Source: Mucilaginibacter sp. OK268
Lineage (GTDB): Bacteria > Bacteroidota > Bacteroidia > Sphingobacteriales > Sphingobacteriaceae
Reading direction: 5' to 3'
DNA length: 64,000 nucleotides
NCBI RefSeq assembly: GCF_900103125.1
Contig: NZ_FNJV01000005.1
Coordinates: forward strand, 62,001 to 126,000
Shown here: piece after piece, positions 17,903-26,900 of the stretch
How positions within the stretch are numbered: position 1 is the first letter of the stretch
Layout of the letters: each line of letters starts with the position of its first letter
The notes under the pieces: generated by a model
The model's input: the letters and a program-made list of their open reading frames with translations, nothing else
Told to the model about the DNA's origin: nothing
Database searches by the model: none
Program-made: the position numbers and the translations under genes

Positions 17903-19179
17903 GCTACGGCTACCGCTATGTTACCAATCTGTTCTTTAATCATTGATATTATTTTATCCTTTATAGCCAAAGCATCTTCATAAGGCACAAAACCCTCGCT
18001 GGCGATAAACGAAAAGTCCATTTGACCGCGATAGGTAGAAGTTACCATGGTGGTGGTGTTACCCAGCGGACCGATCACGGCCGGACTGAATATGGTTTCC
18101 AGTTTGAACGAACGATATTGATGCGGGATATCTATCTTACCAAGGTTAGAGAACATACAATCGTTAGTTGATTTCCCGTTTTTTAGCAAATTGGTAAAAT
18201 TATCCATGGCGGAGTGCGCCGATTCCATCATCATCATGGTAGCATAAGGATCGAGCTTGGCCGATTTTTGATCAACATCTTTTTGCATAGCTTTAATGTT
18301 ATCTAAAAAATCCAGACCAGCATGTGCCGAAACTACCAGCATCAAACCAAACGCAAATATCTGGTCTTTCTTGATCTCCGGTGCGAATCTCCGGATATCA
18401 ACCGGGCACGACACCTTATTATGCGCCTGATCTTTCCTAACCTGTTTAAAGGCGCTTAATAGCACCCCGCATAACATAGTATTTACCGTAATACCTGCCG
18501 ATTTACAATAAAGGATGAGCTCTTTACTCAAACTCTCATCAAATTTCCAGTGGATCAGGTAATCTCTTTTCCTGTCGACCGGGTTTTTCTTTACCGGCAT
18601 CAGCTTCAAAACTACCGCGGCCAAACCACCAATCAGTTTAGCCTTTATCTGTTTCGCTTTGTTATTCAAAATAGCCGGTGGAATAATATCTTCCACACCT
18701 TTTATCGGGTCTTCTTTGCCGATATCCGCAGTCGGATCATCCAATAGCTGCAACAATTCGGCTAATATGCTCATGGCTGATCCGCCATCGCATAAACAAT
18801 GGTGGATGGTGATGATCATGTCAGACACGGTCTCATCTTTTATCCATACCAGGCGTAAAAGGGGGCCTTTAGCTGTATCAAACGGTGTAAGCAATTCCCT
18901 GTGCGATTCTGTTTGCCAATCGTTATCACTTAACCGGTTCTCTATTCTCACCGGGATCTTAACTGGTTTTGCTTCATCAATGATAAACCACGGCCTTTGT
19001 TTTTCATCATTTTGCACAAAGGCATTCAACCAGGGATGTTTTTCCTGCACTTTCCCTAAAGCGTAATGCAGGTTGGCTTCTACAAAAACGCCGCGTAGCC
19101 TGAATGGTATCACGCCGTTAAAAGGCAGCGTACCATCGCCGTGCAGCATTCTTTCACCAAATAATAATTTCCTTCTCAT
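17899..19179 (-). CDS. Condensation-type acyltransferase, second paralogue
   Basis: This 426-residue protein carries an intact HHxxxDG motif, H126-H127-C-L-C-D131-G132, the signature of condensation-like acyltransferases including PapA enzymes, wax-ester synthases and NRPS condensation domains. The start MRRKLLFGERMLHGDG and the C-terminal SNLGKIDIP segment closely match the first paralogue, so the pair arose by tandem duplication. Four-base overlaps link it to both neighbours. No carrier-protein or adenylation domain is fused, so it should act in trans on an acyl-ACP or acyl-CoA and a hydroxyl acceptor, probably the sugar or chain made by this operon. Confidence 0.87.
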   Translation of the reverse strand: MRRKLLFGERMLHGDGTLPFNGVIPFRLRGVFVEANLHYALGKVQEKHPWLNAFVQNDEKQRPWFIIDEAKPVKIPVRIENRLSDNDWQTESHRELLTPFDTAKGPLLRLVWIKDETVSDMIITIHHCLCDGGSAMSILAELLQLLDDPTADIGKEDPIKGVEDIIPPAILNNKAKQIKAKLIGGLAAVVLKLMPVKKNPVDRKRDYLIHWKFDESLSKELILYCKSAGITVNTMLCGVLLSAFKQVRKDQAHNKVSCPVDIRRFAPEIKKDQIFAFGLMLVVSAHAGLDFLDNIKAMQKDVDQKSAKLDPYATMMMMESAHSAMDNFTNLLKNGKSTNDCMFSNLGKIDIPHQYRSFKLETIFSPAVIGPLGNTTTMVTSTYRGQMDFSFIASEGFVPYEDALAIKDKIISMIKEQIGNIAVAVA

Positions 19180-20456
19180 ACCAGACTAAGTTCTTCAGTT
19201 CCTGTTAATGATGTAATTGTTTCCATCATTTTATCTTTAATAGCCCAAGCATCTTCATAAGGCAGGCTCCCTTCATTGCTGATGAAAGAAAAATCCATTT
19301 GTCCGCAATAAGTAGAGGCCGTAAACGCGGTAGCATGCCCTTCTGGTACCATAACCGACGGACTAAATATGGTTTCCACTTCAAATTGTTTGTACAGCCG
19401 CGGAATATCCACCTTACCCAAATTAGAAAACATGCAGTCATTACTGGCTTTCTGCTTTCTTAAAAACCGCACTATTTTGTGCAGCGATCCATGAGCGGCC
19501 TCTAACAACATGATGATCTTATATGGATCAAGTTTGGCCATTTTGTTCTCAATATCCTGTTGCATGGCCCTCGCATTGCTGAAAAAACCAAGACCCGGAT
19601 AAGCCGATACCAGTATCATTAAAGCAAATGCAAAGATGTTATTCTTTTTTATCTGCGGGTTAAAATTGCGGATATCAACCGGGCACATTATTTTATTCAA
19701 TGCCTTTTCTTGTCTAACCTGTTTAAAGGCATCCAGAATTATGGCACACATAATAGTGTTTACCCTGATATCTTCCGTTTTACAACAAGTCAGCAGGGCC
19801 GAGCTGATCTCTTCATTCAGCCTCCAGTGTATCAGATAATCTTTTTTTCGTTCCACTGGCTCATCTTTGGATGGCATCAGCGATAAGGTTAATGACGCTA
19901 TGCCTACTACCATCTTTGCTATAACCTTGTGTACCTTATTATTCAGTATTTCTGGCGGAACAACTCCCGCGATACCTGTTATAGGTAATTCGGCTGCAAT
20001 GTGGGCATCCGGGTTATCCAATAGTTGTAAAAATTCCTCCAGGATAACCAATGCCGAACGACCATCAAAAAGACAATGATGCATCACCAGTATAAACTCT
20101 GAAACAGGTTCGCCCTTTATCCATACCAGGCGCATCAATGGTTCCTGGTAACTATTAAAAGGTATCGACCACTCTTTTACTGATTCTGCTTGCCAGTCAT
20201 CATTACCAATTCGTGTCAATGTACGTATCGGGATCTTGACCTTGTGTTTGTCATCAACTACAAACCAGGGTTGTCCATCCTTGTCATTCTCTACCACTGC
20301 ATTCAACAGGACATGGCTTTTTTGTAAGCCCTCCAAAGCAAGGCGAATATCCGTTTCTAAAAAAATACCGCGTACTCGTACCGGTAGAAGCGCGTTAAAT
20401 GCGTAGTTCCCATCTCCATGCATCATGCGTTCAATAAAAAGTAGTTTTCTTCTCAT
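19176..20456 (-). CDS. Condensation-type acyltransferase, first paralogue
   Basis: This 426-residue protein has the motif H126-H127-C-L-F-D131-G132 and the same overall layout as the next two genes: the MRRKLLFIERMMHGDG start, a central ERKKDYLIHW segment, and SNLGKVDIPRLYKQF near the C-terminus. The conserved DYLIHW segment recurs in all three paralogues. It starts ten bases after the glycosyltransferase stop. Acyl transfer onto the glycosylated product is the most likely role. An epimerase or cyclisation condensation function is less likely because no NRPS modules are present. Confidence 0.87.
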   Translation of the reverse strand: MRRKLLFIERMMHGDGNYAFNALLPVRVRGIFLETDIRLALEGLQKSHVLLNAVVENDKDGQPWFVVDDKHKVKIPIRTLTRIGNDDWQAESVKEWSIPFNSYQEPLMRLVWIKGEPVSEFILVMHHCLFDGRSALVILEEFLQLLDNPDAHIAAELPITGIAGVVPPEILNNKVHKVIAKMVVGIASLTLSLMPSKDEPVERKKDYLIHWRLNEEISSALLTCCKTEDIRVNTIMCAIILDAFKQVRQEKALNKIMCPVDIRNFNPQIKKNNIFAFALMILVSAYPGLGFFSNARAMQQDIENKMAKLDPYKIIMLLEAAHGSLHKIVRFLRKQKASNDCMFSNLGKVDIPRLYKQFEVETIFSPSVMVPEGHATAFTASTYCGQMDFSFISNEGSLPYEDAWAIKDKMMETITSLTGTEELSLV

Positions 20457-20466
20457 AGGCTATTGA

Positions 20467-21672
20467 TTAACTCATAGTTTCAAGTATTTGCTCGGTTTTT
20501 GTAAAATCTTCTAATAATTGTACAGCCTTGTCATTACCACCGGCAGCTATAAAGGTTTCTTTCACTTTAACCGCTGCTTCACGGTATTTGGGGTTTTGCA
20601 ATAGCTCAAATACGGTATCGCGCAGATCGGCTATCCGCAAACGTTTATAGCGTATGCTTACACCGGCACCTGAATTTTCGATCAGTTTGGCCGTATGAAA
20701 ATGATCATAAGCAATAGGGGTGATCAACATGGGTAAACCGTTGGTAAAAGTATCGTTAACGGTATTAAACCCTCCATGACAGATCACGGCATCCATGTGC
20801 GGCATCAGTTCTGTTTGTGGTACAAAGCCGTTTACGATAAAATTATCGGGCCATACCTCAAAAATATCGGGATTGGTGGCGGCTACTATCGTTACCGGTT
20901 GATCTGCAAAAGCGGTTATTAGTTTTTGGAAAAATTCTTTGCGAATGTCAACCAGCAACGTACCCAAAGACACAAAAACCTTTGGGGTAGTAGCCTTGGC
21001 CAGCCTTTCCCAGTCAAAAGCGGCATTGTTAGGCCGGCCTTTTACCGGACCTACGAATTTCATATGCGGGGATACTTCGTCAAAGCCTGCAAAAGCCTGT
21101 GAAGTAAATACGAGATTGAGTTTATGTGAGTGGATAACGATCTCATCGCCGTAAACACCAAATTCCTGTTGCAACCCTTTTACCAGGTTTTGCTGCCATT
21201 CAAAAATTTTAGGCGCGCTGTTGGCTGTATCACCCATCACATCGGGTGGTACAGGTGTAGTTGTTACCGATGGGATGCCTTTGATATAAGCACATAACGC
21301 ACCGGCAAAGGTGATGCAGTCATTAATGATCACATCGGGTTTCCAGGCATCCACAAAATTGCTTAGTCCCGGCATCATGATGCGGGCAAATGGCACGTAG
21401 GTTTCCTCAAGAGCCAATTTCATTACCTCAGGGCCCGAACAGGCCGGGCCATCGTCCTGGCGTTTCAGGATACGGTTTATTTCGTCCTGGTATTGTTCCA
21501 ACTCGGCAGCGGGATAGATGAACTCGCCACCTGCGGGTATATGTTTATCGGCCAGTGGAGTAATACCCAGCCATTTTACTTCATGACCGCGGGCAATAAG
21601 GCTTGCGCCGATACTTAATGTTGGACTGATATGCCCGAAAAATGGTGGAACAACAAATAAAAATTTTGCCAT
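20467..21672 (-). CDS. GT1 family glycosyltransferase, copy 2
   Basis: This 401-residue cytosolic protein has the two-Rossmann GT-B fold of UDP-sugar-using GT1 enzymes (macrolide, zeaxanthin and sterol glycosyltransferases). The N-terminal FFGHISPTLSIG carries the likely catalytic His14. The C-terminal donor-binding motif is present as CHGGFNTVNDTFTNGLP followed by PIAYDHFHTA. No signal peptide or membrane helix is seen. It is a tandem paralogue of the next upstream gene, separated by 14 bases. It should attach a sugar to a hydroxyl of the lipid/polyketide product. The donor sugar cannot be read from the sequence. Confidence 0.9.
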   Translation of the reverse strand: MAKFLFVVPPFFGHISPTLSIGASLIARGHEVKWLGITPLADKHIPAGGEFIYPAAELEQYQDEINRILKRQDDGPACSGPEVMKLALEETYVPFARIMMPGLSNFVDAWKPDVIINDCITFAGALCAYIKGIPSVTTTPVPPDVMGDTANSAPKIFEWQQNLVKGLQQEFGVYGDEIVIHSHKLNLVFTSQAFAGFDEVSPHMKFVGPVKGRPNNAAFDWERLAKATTPKVFVSLGTLLVDIRKEFFQKLITAFADQPVTIVAATNPDIFEVWPDNFIVNGFVPQTELMPHMDAVICHGGFNTVNDTFTNGLPMLITPIAYDHFHTAKLIENSGAGVSIRYKRLRIADLRDTVFELLQNPKYREAAVKVKETFIAAGGNDKAVQLLEDFTKTEQILETMS

Positions 21673-21686
21673 GGTAGATGGTAATG

Positions 21687-22892
21687 TTAGTTTTTTAATA
21701 CTTCTAAAGATTGTTTAGTGGCCACCTGTTCAAGCATATCTGCCGCGGTTTCCGTTCCGCCAGCTTCTATGAACGATCTTTTGATCGTTTCGGCGGCGGT
21801 TTTATAATCAGGGTTGTTCAATATCTGATGAACGGCTTCTTTAAGATGGTGAGCCTTAAAGCGGTTAAAGTTTAAACGCTCGCCTGCACCGGTACGAACC
21901 ACCCGGCCTGCAACATGCGACTGATCATAGGCAATAGGAATAACCACCAGGGGCAATCCATTGGATAGGGTTTCGCAAACAGTATTATGTCCGCCATGGC
22001 AAACAACCGCGTCAAGATGAGGCAGCAGATCAAGCTGAGGCACCTGGCGTTGTACTATAAAATTTTCAGGCCATTGCTCAAACAAAGCAGGGTCAGAAAC
22101 TACCACCACTGTTAGTTCATCATCACCAAAAGCTTCAACCACTTTGGTGAAAAAGTTCTTTTTATGCTCATGATCAAAGGTTGTGCCGATGCTCACCAAT
22201 ATTTTAGGTTTGCTGCTCTGCTGCAGCTTGTCCCAATCGAATGTTATTTTGGTAGCCGGGCGGTTGATCACCGGACCGGTAAAGCGGAAGTTAGGTGTTA
22301 ACTCCATATCACCAAAAAACTCCTGCGACGTAAGTACCATGGTCAGTAGTTCAGAACAAACTATAGGTGTGTTAGCTTCAACGCCAAACTCACGCTGCAA
22401 GCCTATTACCTGATTCATTTCCCATTCATGTATTTTGGGCAGCTCCTCCATTACCTTGATAGCAGCGGGAGCAGTTACCGATGTAGCATAAGGCAGCTTT
22501 TTGTTAGTAGCCGCAATAGCTCCGGCAAACATCTGGTGATCAGTGATAACCAGGTCCGGTTCAAATTGATCGAGCAAATAGGCAATACCGTCATAGCTGT
22601 GACGGTTAAGGGGAATCAATACCTCTTCATACAGGAACTTAAGACTATCAATACCATACACTATTTTTTTGGTGATAATATCCAAATATTGTTCGCTTTC
22701 CCGTTTCTGTTGGTCATTTTCATCATAGCTAATGTGCAGCAGTTCGCCACCTGCGGGGAGTTTGGCCGCTAATGATTCGTCGAGCGTTATCCAGCCCACC
22801 CGGTGGCCGCGTTCCAATAAAACAGCGCCCATGCTTAAAGTAGGGTTAATATGCCCGGTTAAAGGAGGTACAATAAATACAAACTTTGCCAT
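21687..22892 (-). CDS. GT1 family glycosyltransferase, copy 1
   Basis: This 401-residue GT-B glycosyltransferase is the same length as its tandem neighbour. LTGHINPTLSMG at the N-terminus holds the likely catalytic His14; the donor motif is CHGGHNTVCETLSNGLP with PIAYDQSHVA. The two copies are clearly related but diverged in the N-terminal acceptor half, which suggests that they add sugars to different acceptors or in sequence. It follows the hydrolase gene by 27 bases within the minus-strand operon. Confidence 0.9.
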   Translation of the reverse strand: MAKFVFIVPPLTGHINPTLSMGAVLLERGHRVGWITLDESLAAKLPAGGELLHISYDENDQQKRESEQYLDIITKKIVYGIDSLKFLYEEVLIPLNRHSYDGIAYLLDQFEPDLVITDHQMFAGAIAATNKKLPYATSVTAPAAIKVMEELPKIHEWEMNQVIGLQREFGVEANTPIVCSELLTMVLTSQEFFGDMELTPNFRFTGPVINRPATKITFDWDKLQQSSKPKILVSIGTTFDHEHKKNFFTKVVEAFGDDELTVVVVSDPALFEQWPENFIVQRQVPQLDLLPHLDAVVCHGGHNTVCETLSNGLPLVVIPIAYDQSHVAGRVVRTGAGERLNFNRFKAHHLKEAVHQILNNPDYKTAAETIKRSFIEAGGTETAADMLEQVATKQSLEVLKN

Positions 22893-22919
22893 AGGGTAGA
22901 TGTTTTTCGCGGGTAAGGT

Positions 22920-23681
22920 TTAATTCATAAAAAATGTGTTGATCATATTGGCTATCAGTACCGGTTCCTGTATCGGGATGTTATGATCGCCGGGAACAGC
23001 CGTCAGTTCTGATGTTTTTATTTTTCCGTTCAGCTCTTTGCCGGTTTCCAGGCAATTAGAGTCCGATCCGTAAAGCAGCAGGGTATCCTTGTTCAGAAGT
23101 GAGATTTGAGGCTCGTCCAGGAAATCCTTTTCGGCTATCATATCGCTTTTGATACTGGTTTGGTAAAACAGGTACTCATACATCCGGTGGTTGCGTTCCA
23201 TCTGGCGCTTACCCATTTTTACTTTGGTAGTATCTGTGAAATTCTCCACATAGTGCTCCAAAAACTCACGACTGTAATCGTCAATGATACCGCGGGCTTT
23301 CTCATCTTTAGGGTCAGGCGCTTCGATAACTACCAGTTTTTTTACTTTGTCAGGAAAACGCAATGCCATTTTTAAAGCGATCAATCCGCCAAAGCTATAG
23401 CCTGCCAGGTGTACCACATTTAATTGCAATGCTTCCATCAAAGCATTCAGATCGTCGGTCATGCTGTTCAGATCGTAGCCATGAAGTGTGCGCTCGCTCA
23501 TGCCATGACTTTTCAAATCATACATCACCACGTGGAAATGTTCGGCCAAAATGGGCGCTATGTTAAAATAATAAACAGACAGGTTACTGAACATACCATG
23601 AACCAGCAGCACGGTTTCGGCCGCGCCTTTGTTAAGCTCCTGGATATGTACATCCCTGTTATTTACTTTGATTACTGGCAT
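22920..23681 (-). CDS. Alpha/beta hydrolase, possible chain-releasing thioesterase
   Basis: This 253-residue protein has a full catalytic triad by motif: Ser96 in GYSFGG, Asp207 in YGSDSN and His233 in PGDHN. The oxyanion motif VHGMFSN is near residue 28. No signal peptide is present, so it should be cytosolic. Its start overlaps the end of the ACP gene by ten bases. Neither of the two large synthase proteins has a recognisable thioesterase domain, so this enzyme is the best candidate for releasing or editing the chain. A simple esterase role is also possible. Confidence 0.85.
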   Translation of the reverse strand: MPVIKVNNRDVHIQELNKGAAETVLLVHGMFSNLSVYYFNIAPILAEHFHVVMYDLKSHGMSERTLHGYDLNSMTDDLNALMEALQLNVVHLAGYSFGGLIALKMALRFPDKVKKLVVIEAPDPKDEKARGIIDDYSREFLEHYVENFTDTTKVKMGKRQMERNHRMYEYLFYQTSIKSDMIAEKDFLDEPQISLLNKDTLLLYGSDSNCLETGKELNGKIKTSELTAVPGDHNIPIQEPVLIANMINTFFMN

Positions 23682-23944
23682 TCGTAAATGTAATTGATGA
23701 TCATACCTAAATTCAGATTGATCAGCTGATCAAGGTCCATAGATGATAACCAACCGGTAAAATCGATCTGGTCACCAAAATGGGCTTTTATTTTTTCGGA
23801 AAAAGATACGATCTCGATGCTGTCCATTTCAAGGTCTTTAGTGAAAGAACTTTCTGGAGTGATATCCATTTCTTCCACAAATTCCTCACCTATAACTTCT
23901 GTGATGAATTGTTTCATCAGATCAAATATCTCGTCCCTGTTCAT
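23672..23944 (-). CDS. Free-standing acyl carrier protein
   Basis: The ATG at 23944 gives a 90-residue protein; an ATG at 23971 would add nine residues and overlap the upstream gene by 13 bases. The phosphopantetheine site is Ser51 (numbering from 23971) in LEMDSIEIV. This DSIE type differs from the DSIKR carriers inside the large synthase protein, so it probably serves a different step, for example holding a starter or an acyl group for the condensation-type enzymes. It would be activated by the PPTase domain of the adjacent synthase protein or by a genomic one. Confidence 0.88.
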   Translation of the reverse strand: MNRDEIFDLMKQFITEVIGEEFVEEMDITPESSFTKDLEMDSIEIVSFSEKIKAHFGDQIDFTGWLSSMDLDQLINLNLGMIINYIYECQ

Positions 23945-23958
23945 TTTTGTTGTTGATG

Positions 23959-26900
23959 CTACTGTGTCCATCCGATTATGTAGTTTTTATGTTTTAATGT
24001 TTTGATATAAATGTCGTTAATGCGCAGTTCGTCGCCTTTGATCTCCTGAACCACGTATGCTTTGGGGTTACCCTGCAGGCCTTTACCCAGGTACTTGCCA
24101 TAAGCTTCTTTGGCTACCCAGAAACGGGTTGCCCATTCGGCTTTGTCCTTATCTTTTAGCAGGGCTATTTCTGTTTCGGTAAATACCATATCAAAAAAAC
24201 CTGTGCCACGATCCTCGATCGTTTCTATGTCGATACCAACTGGCTTGTCATATTGGGCGATACCCACCGCGTCGGTACCTTTATGGGCAATGGATATGTG
24301 GATGCCATCTGCTAAACCGCCGCTTGGATATGGCTTACCCAGTTCATCAGCCTTTATTTCAAAGGTGATAGGGTAGCAAGCTTGTTGTTTTTGTTTATTA
24401 AGCAGGTTCCTGACCGCGTCTTTCACCGCCACACGGCTGATCATCCAGATCTTTCGCTTATTTGGCATCAAGGTATTGTGATACTTTTTCTCGTCCTGGT
24501 TGAAGTAACGTTTCAGGATAAAATCCCATGATACCACCCGCGAATAAGCCTGGTGGAACATAAATATGCCCGGAGCTATCTCTTCCGATAAACGGTTATG
24601 TAAGGGCGACATGGATACGTTCCAAAGCGGCTCGTCAATCTCCAACCGGCGGTTTTGCCAACCAGTGATGATGGCCCAGATCTTGCCATCGCGTTTCATG
24701 ACGAAATCGGCAGTGGCAAATTCATCGTTTAGCTCGGTTAATACGCAGGTACATTCAAACTGACCTTTTTGATCTTCCATTGGCTCAAAAAACTCGATCT
24801 CCTGAATTTTTACCGGGAACGCGATACGGTCTTTAGTCAGCGTTAATTGCAGCCATAAACCAAATAATTGTCCGGCATTATCCAGCAGGGAGCCTTTGCC
24901 GGCGTCACCTTCAATAATACCGGTAATACCTTTCTTGCCTACCGCTGTTAAGGAGCGGATGCCCTGGTAACGCGGGCCGTGGAACATATGCGCGTCATAG
25001 ATCTGCTCGGCCGTGCGCTGAATGTCCAATAGTTCGCCTACGTCAAAATGCCTGTCTGGTGCCGGACTGAGTTCGCGGGCCAGTTGTACTTCGGCATTGG
25101 CAAACTTATCCAGATCCAGGTAAACGCGTTGCTGGTCTTTCCATTCACCGGTAACGATTTCGCGGAAGGGTTTTACTACGTTCATCCACTGGAACACCTT
25201 AATGTTCATGATCTTTTGCACCTGTTCGCCAGGTGATTGTTCAGCAGCTATTTCACCAAACATTTCAAATATCATGGTCATCGGTATAACCGGATCCATA
25301 TCCTCCACACAATGCCAGCCTTTGGGCTGACGAAGCAGGGAGTGATCTATTAAATAAGGACAGTTATCCAGGGAAACGTCCAATTGTTTCGAGAACGGAA
25401 CCCGCTTTGCCGGAGCGGTCGTCGTGGTTTGCGGCGGCGCTACTGGAAGCGGTGGCGCAGAAACAGGTATCGATGTTGTTGTTCTCACCACAGGTTGTGC
25501 GGGTCTGTTCTGGAAAAGCTGCAGCATTTCGTTCTGAATGCTTACCATTTCGGCCACGTTTTCACTGAAGGCTCGCATGATCGGATCAGCAACGTCAACC
25601 AGCATAGCTTCATGTTTTATCGGTGCCTGTTGTTTAACAGTGGCAAGATTTTTAAGCCCAGCCAGGTTGTGTACAATAGGTGAGCCCAACTCCAGTTTAA
25701 TACCTTTTGTTTTAACGGGCGAGGCTGTTGGTTTATGACCCATAAAGTCCAGCGCAACTTCTTTACCTTCTACAAATAATGCTGCCAATACCCGCTGTAG
25801 CTGGGTTAATCCCGGTCGTGTTGGTACGTTTGACGCTATCGTACTAAAGCTTTTGCCTTTTAAAGTATCGTCGATAAAGCCGATCAAACCACCGGAGCCA
25901 ACCTGTATAAAAACACGGGCGCCTTCGCTGTACAATTTTTCGGTAAGCTCGCGGAAACGTACCGGTTTAATGAGGTGCTCAGCGCTCAACTGTCTGATGG
26001 CTTCAAAACCTTCCGGATAAAGCTCCAGTGTAGTGGCCGACCATAAGGGCGTAGTCGTTTTGCGGAACTGCATGTTGCGCATTCCGTCCAATATTAAATC
26101 CAGTTTATCGGCAACAAAAGGGGAGTGGAAACCAGATTGAAAGGGCAGTACCTGGTGAAATATCTGTTTAGCTTTTAATATCGGTACCAGTTCATCGAGC
26201 GCCGGTTTGCTGCCGCAAAGTATCACTTGCTGCGGACAGTTATCGTTTGACAGGTATACATCTTGAATACCAGCCATAATAGGCTCCAGCTGATCAATAC
26301 CGCAACCCACCGCTATAAAGCGCGAATCTTTTAACTCAAATGTCTCAGGATTCAACACATCCAGCAGTTCCAGTACCGAGCTTTCCTCGGCCAGTTCAGA
26401 TGAACGCGCCGCCAGCCACTCGCCCAGGCTGTGCCCGGCATTCATATCCGGTTTTACGCCTAATTGCTTAAGCGCGGTATCCAGGATACTGCTTTTATTG
26501 AGTATACCTAAGGCTTCGCTTAATAAGCCGTCAGCTTTGGTGTCGTTATCTGGTGCAATGTTAAAATAGCTGGATACAGTTGAAACCTCACCGCCGGCCA
26601 AACCATCCAAACCTGGGAATACAAAGGCTACTTTACCACCATCATTAAGCAATGGGGTATTGGTGTACCAGATATCCTGTTTATTGCGCCAGGGCATATT
26701 TTTAGCCGCTATTTTAGTGGCTTTTTTTATTCTTTCAGATGTTGGGTTAAACAGGGCTATGCGGAAGTTACCTTTACCTTCGCTAAAATCCTCTGTTTCC
26801 AACGCGGTGATCAATGCTTCGTGAGTTTCACGGGCCAGCAGTAAAACTTCGTCCTTTTTAGGAGAGTTAAAACCTTCCAGAACCACGTGGGCGTTAATAC

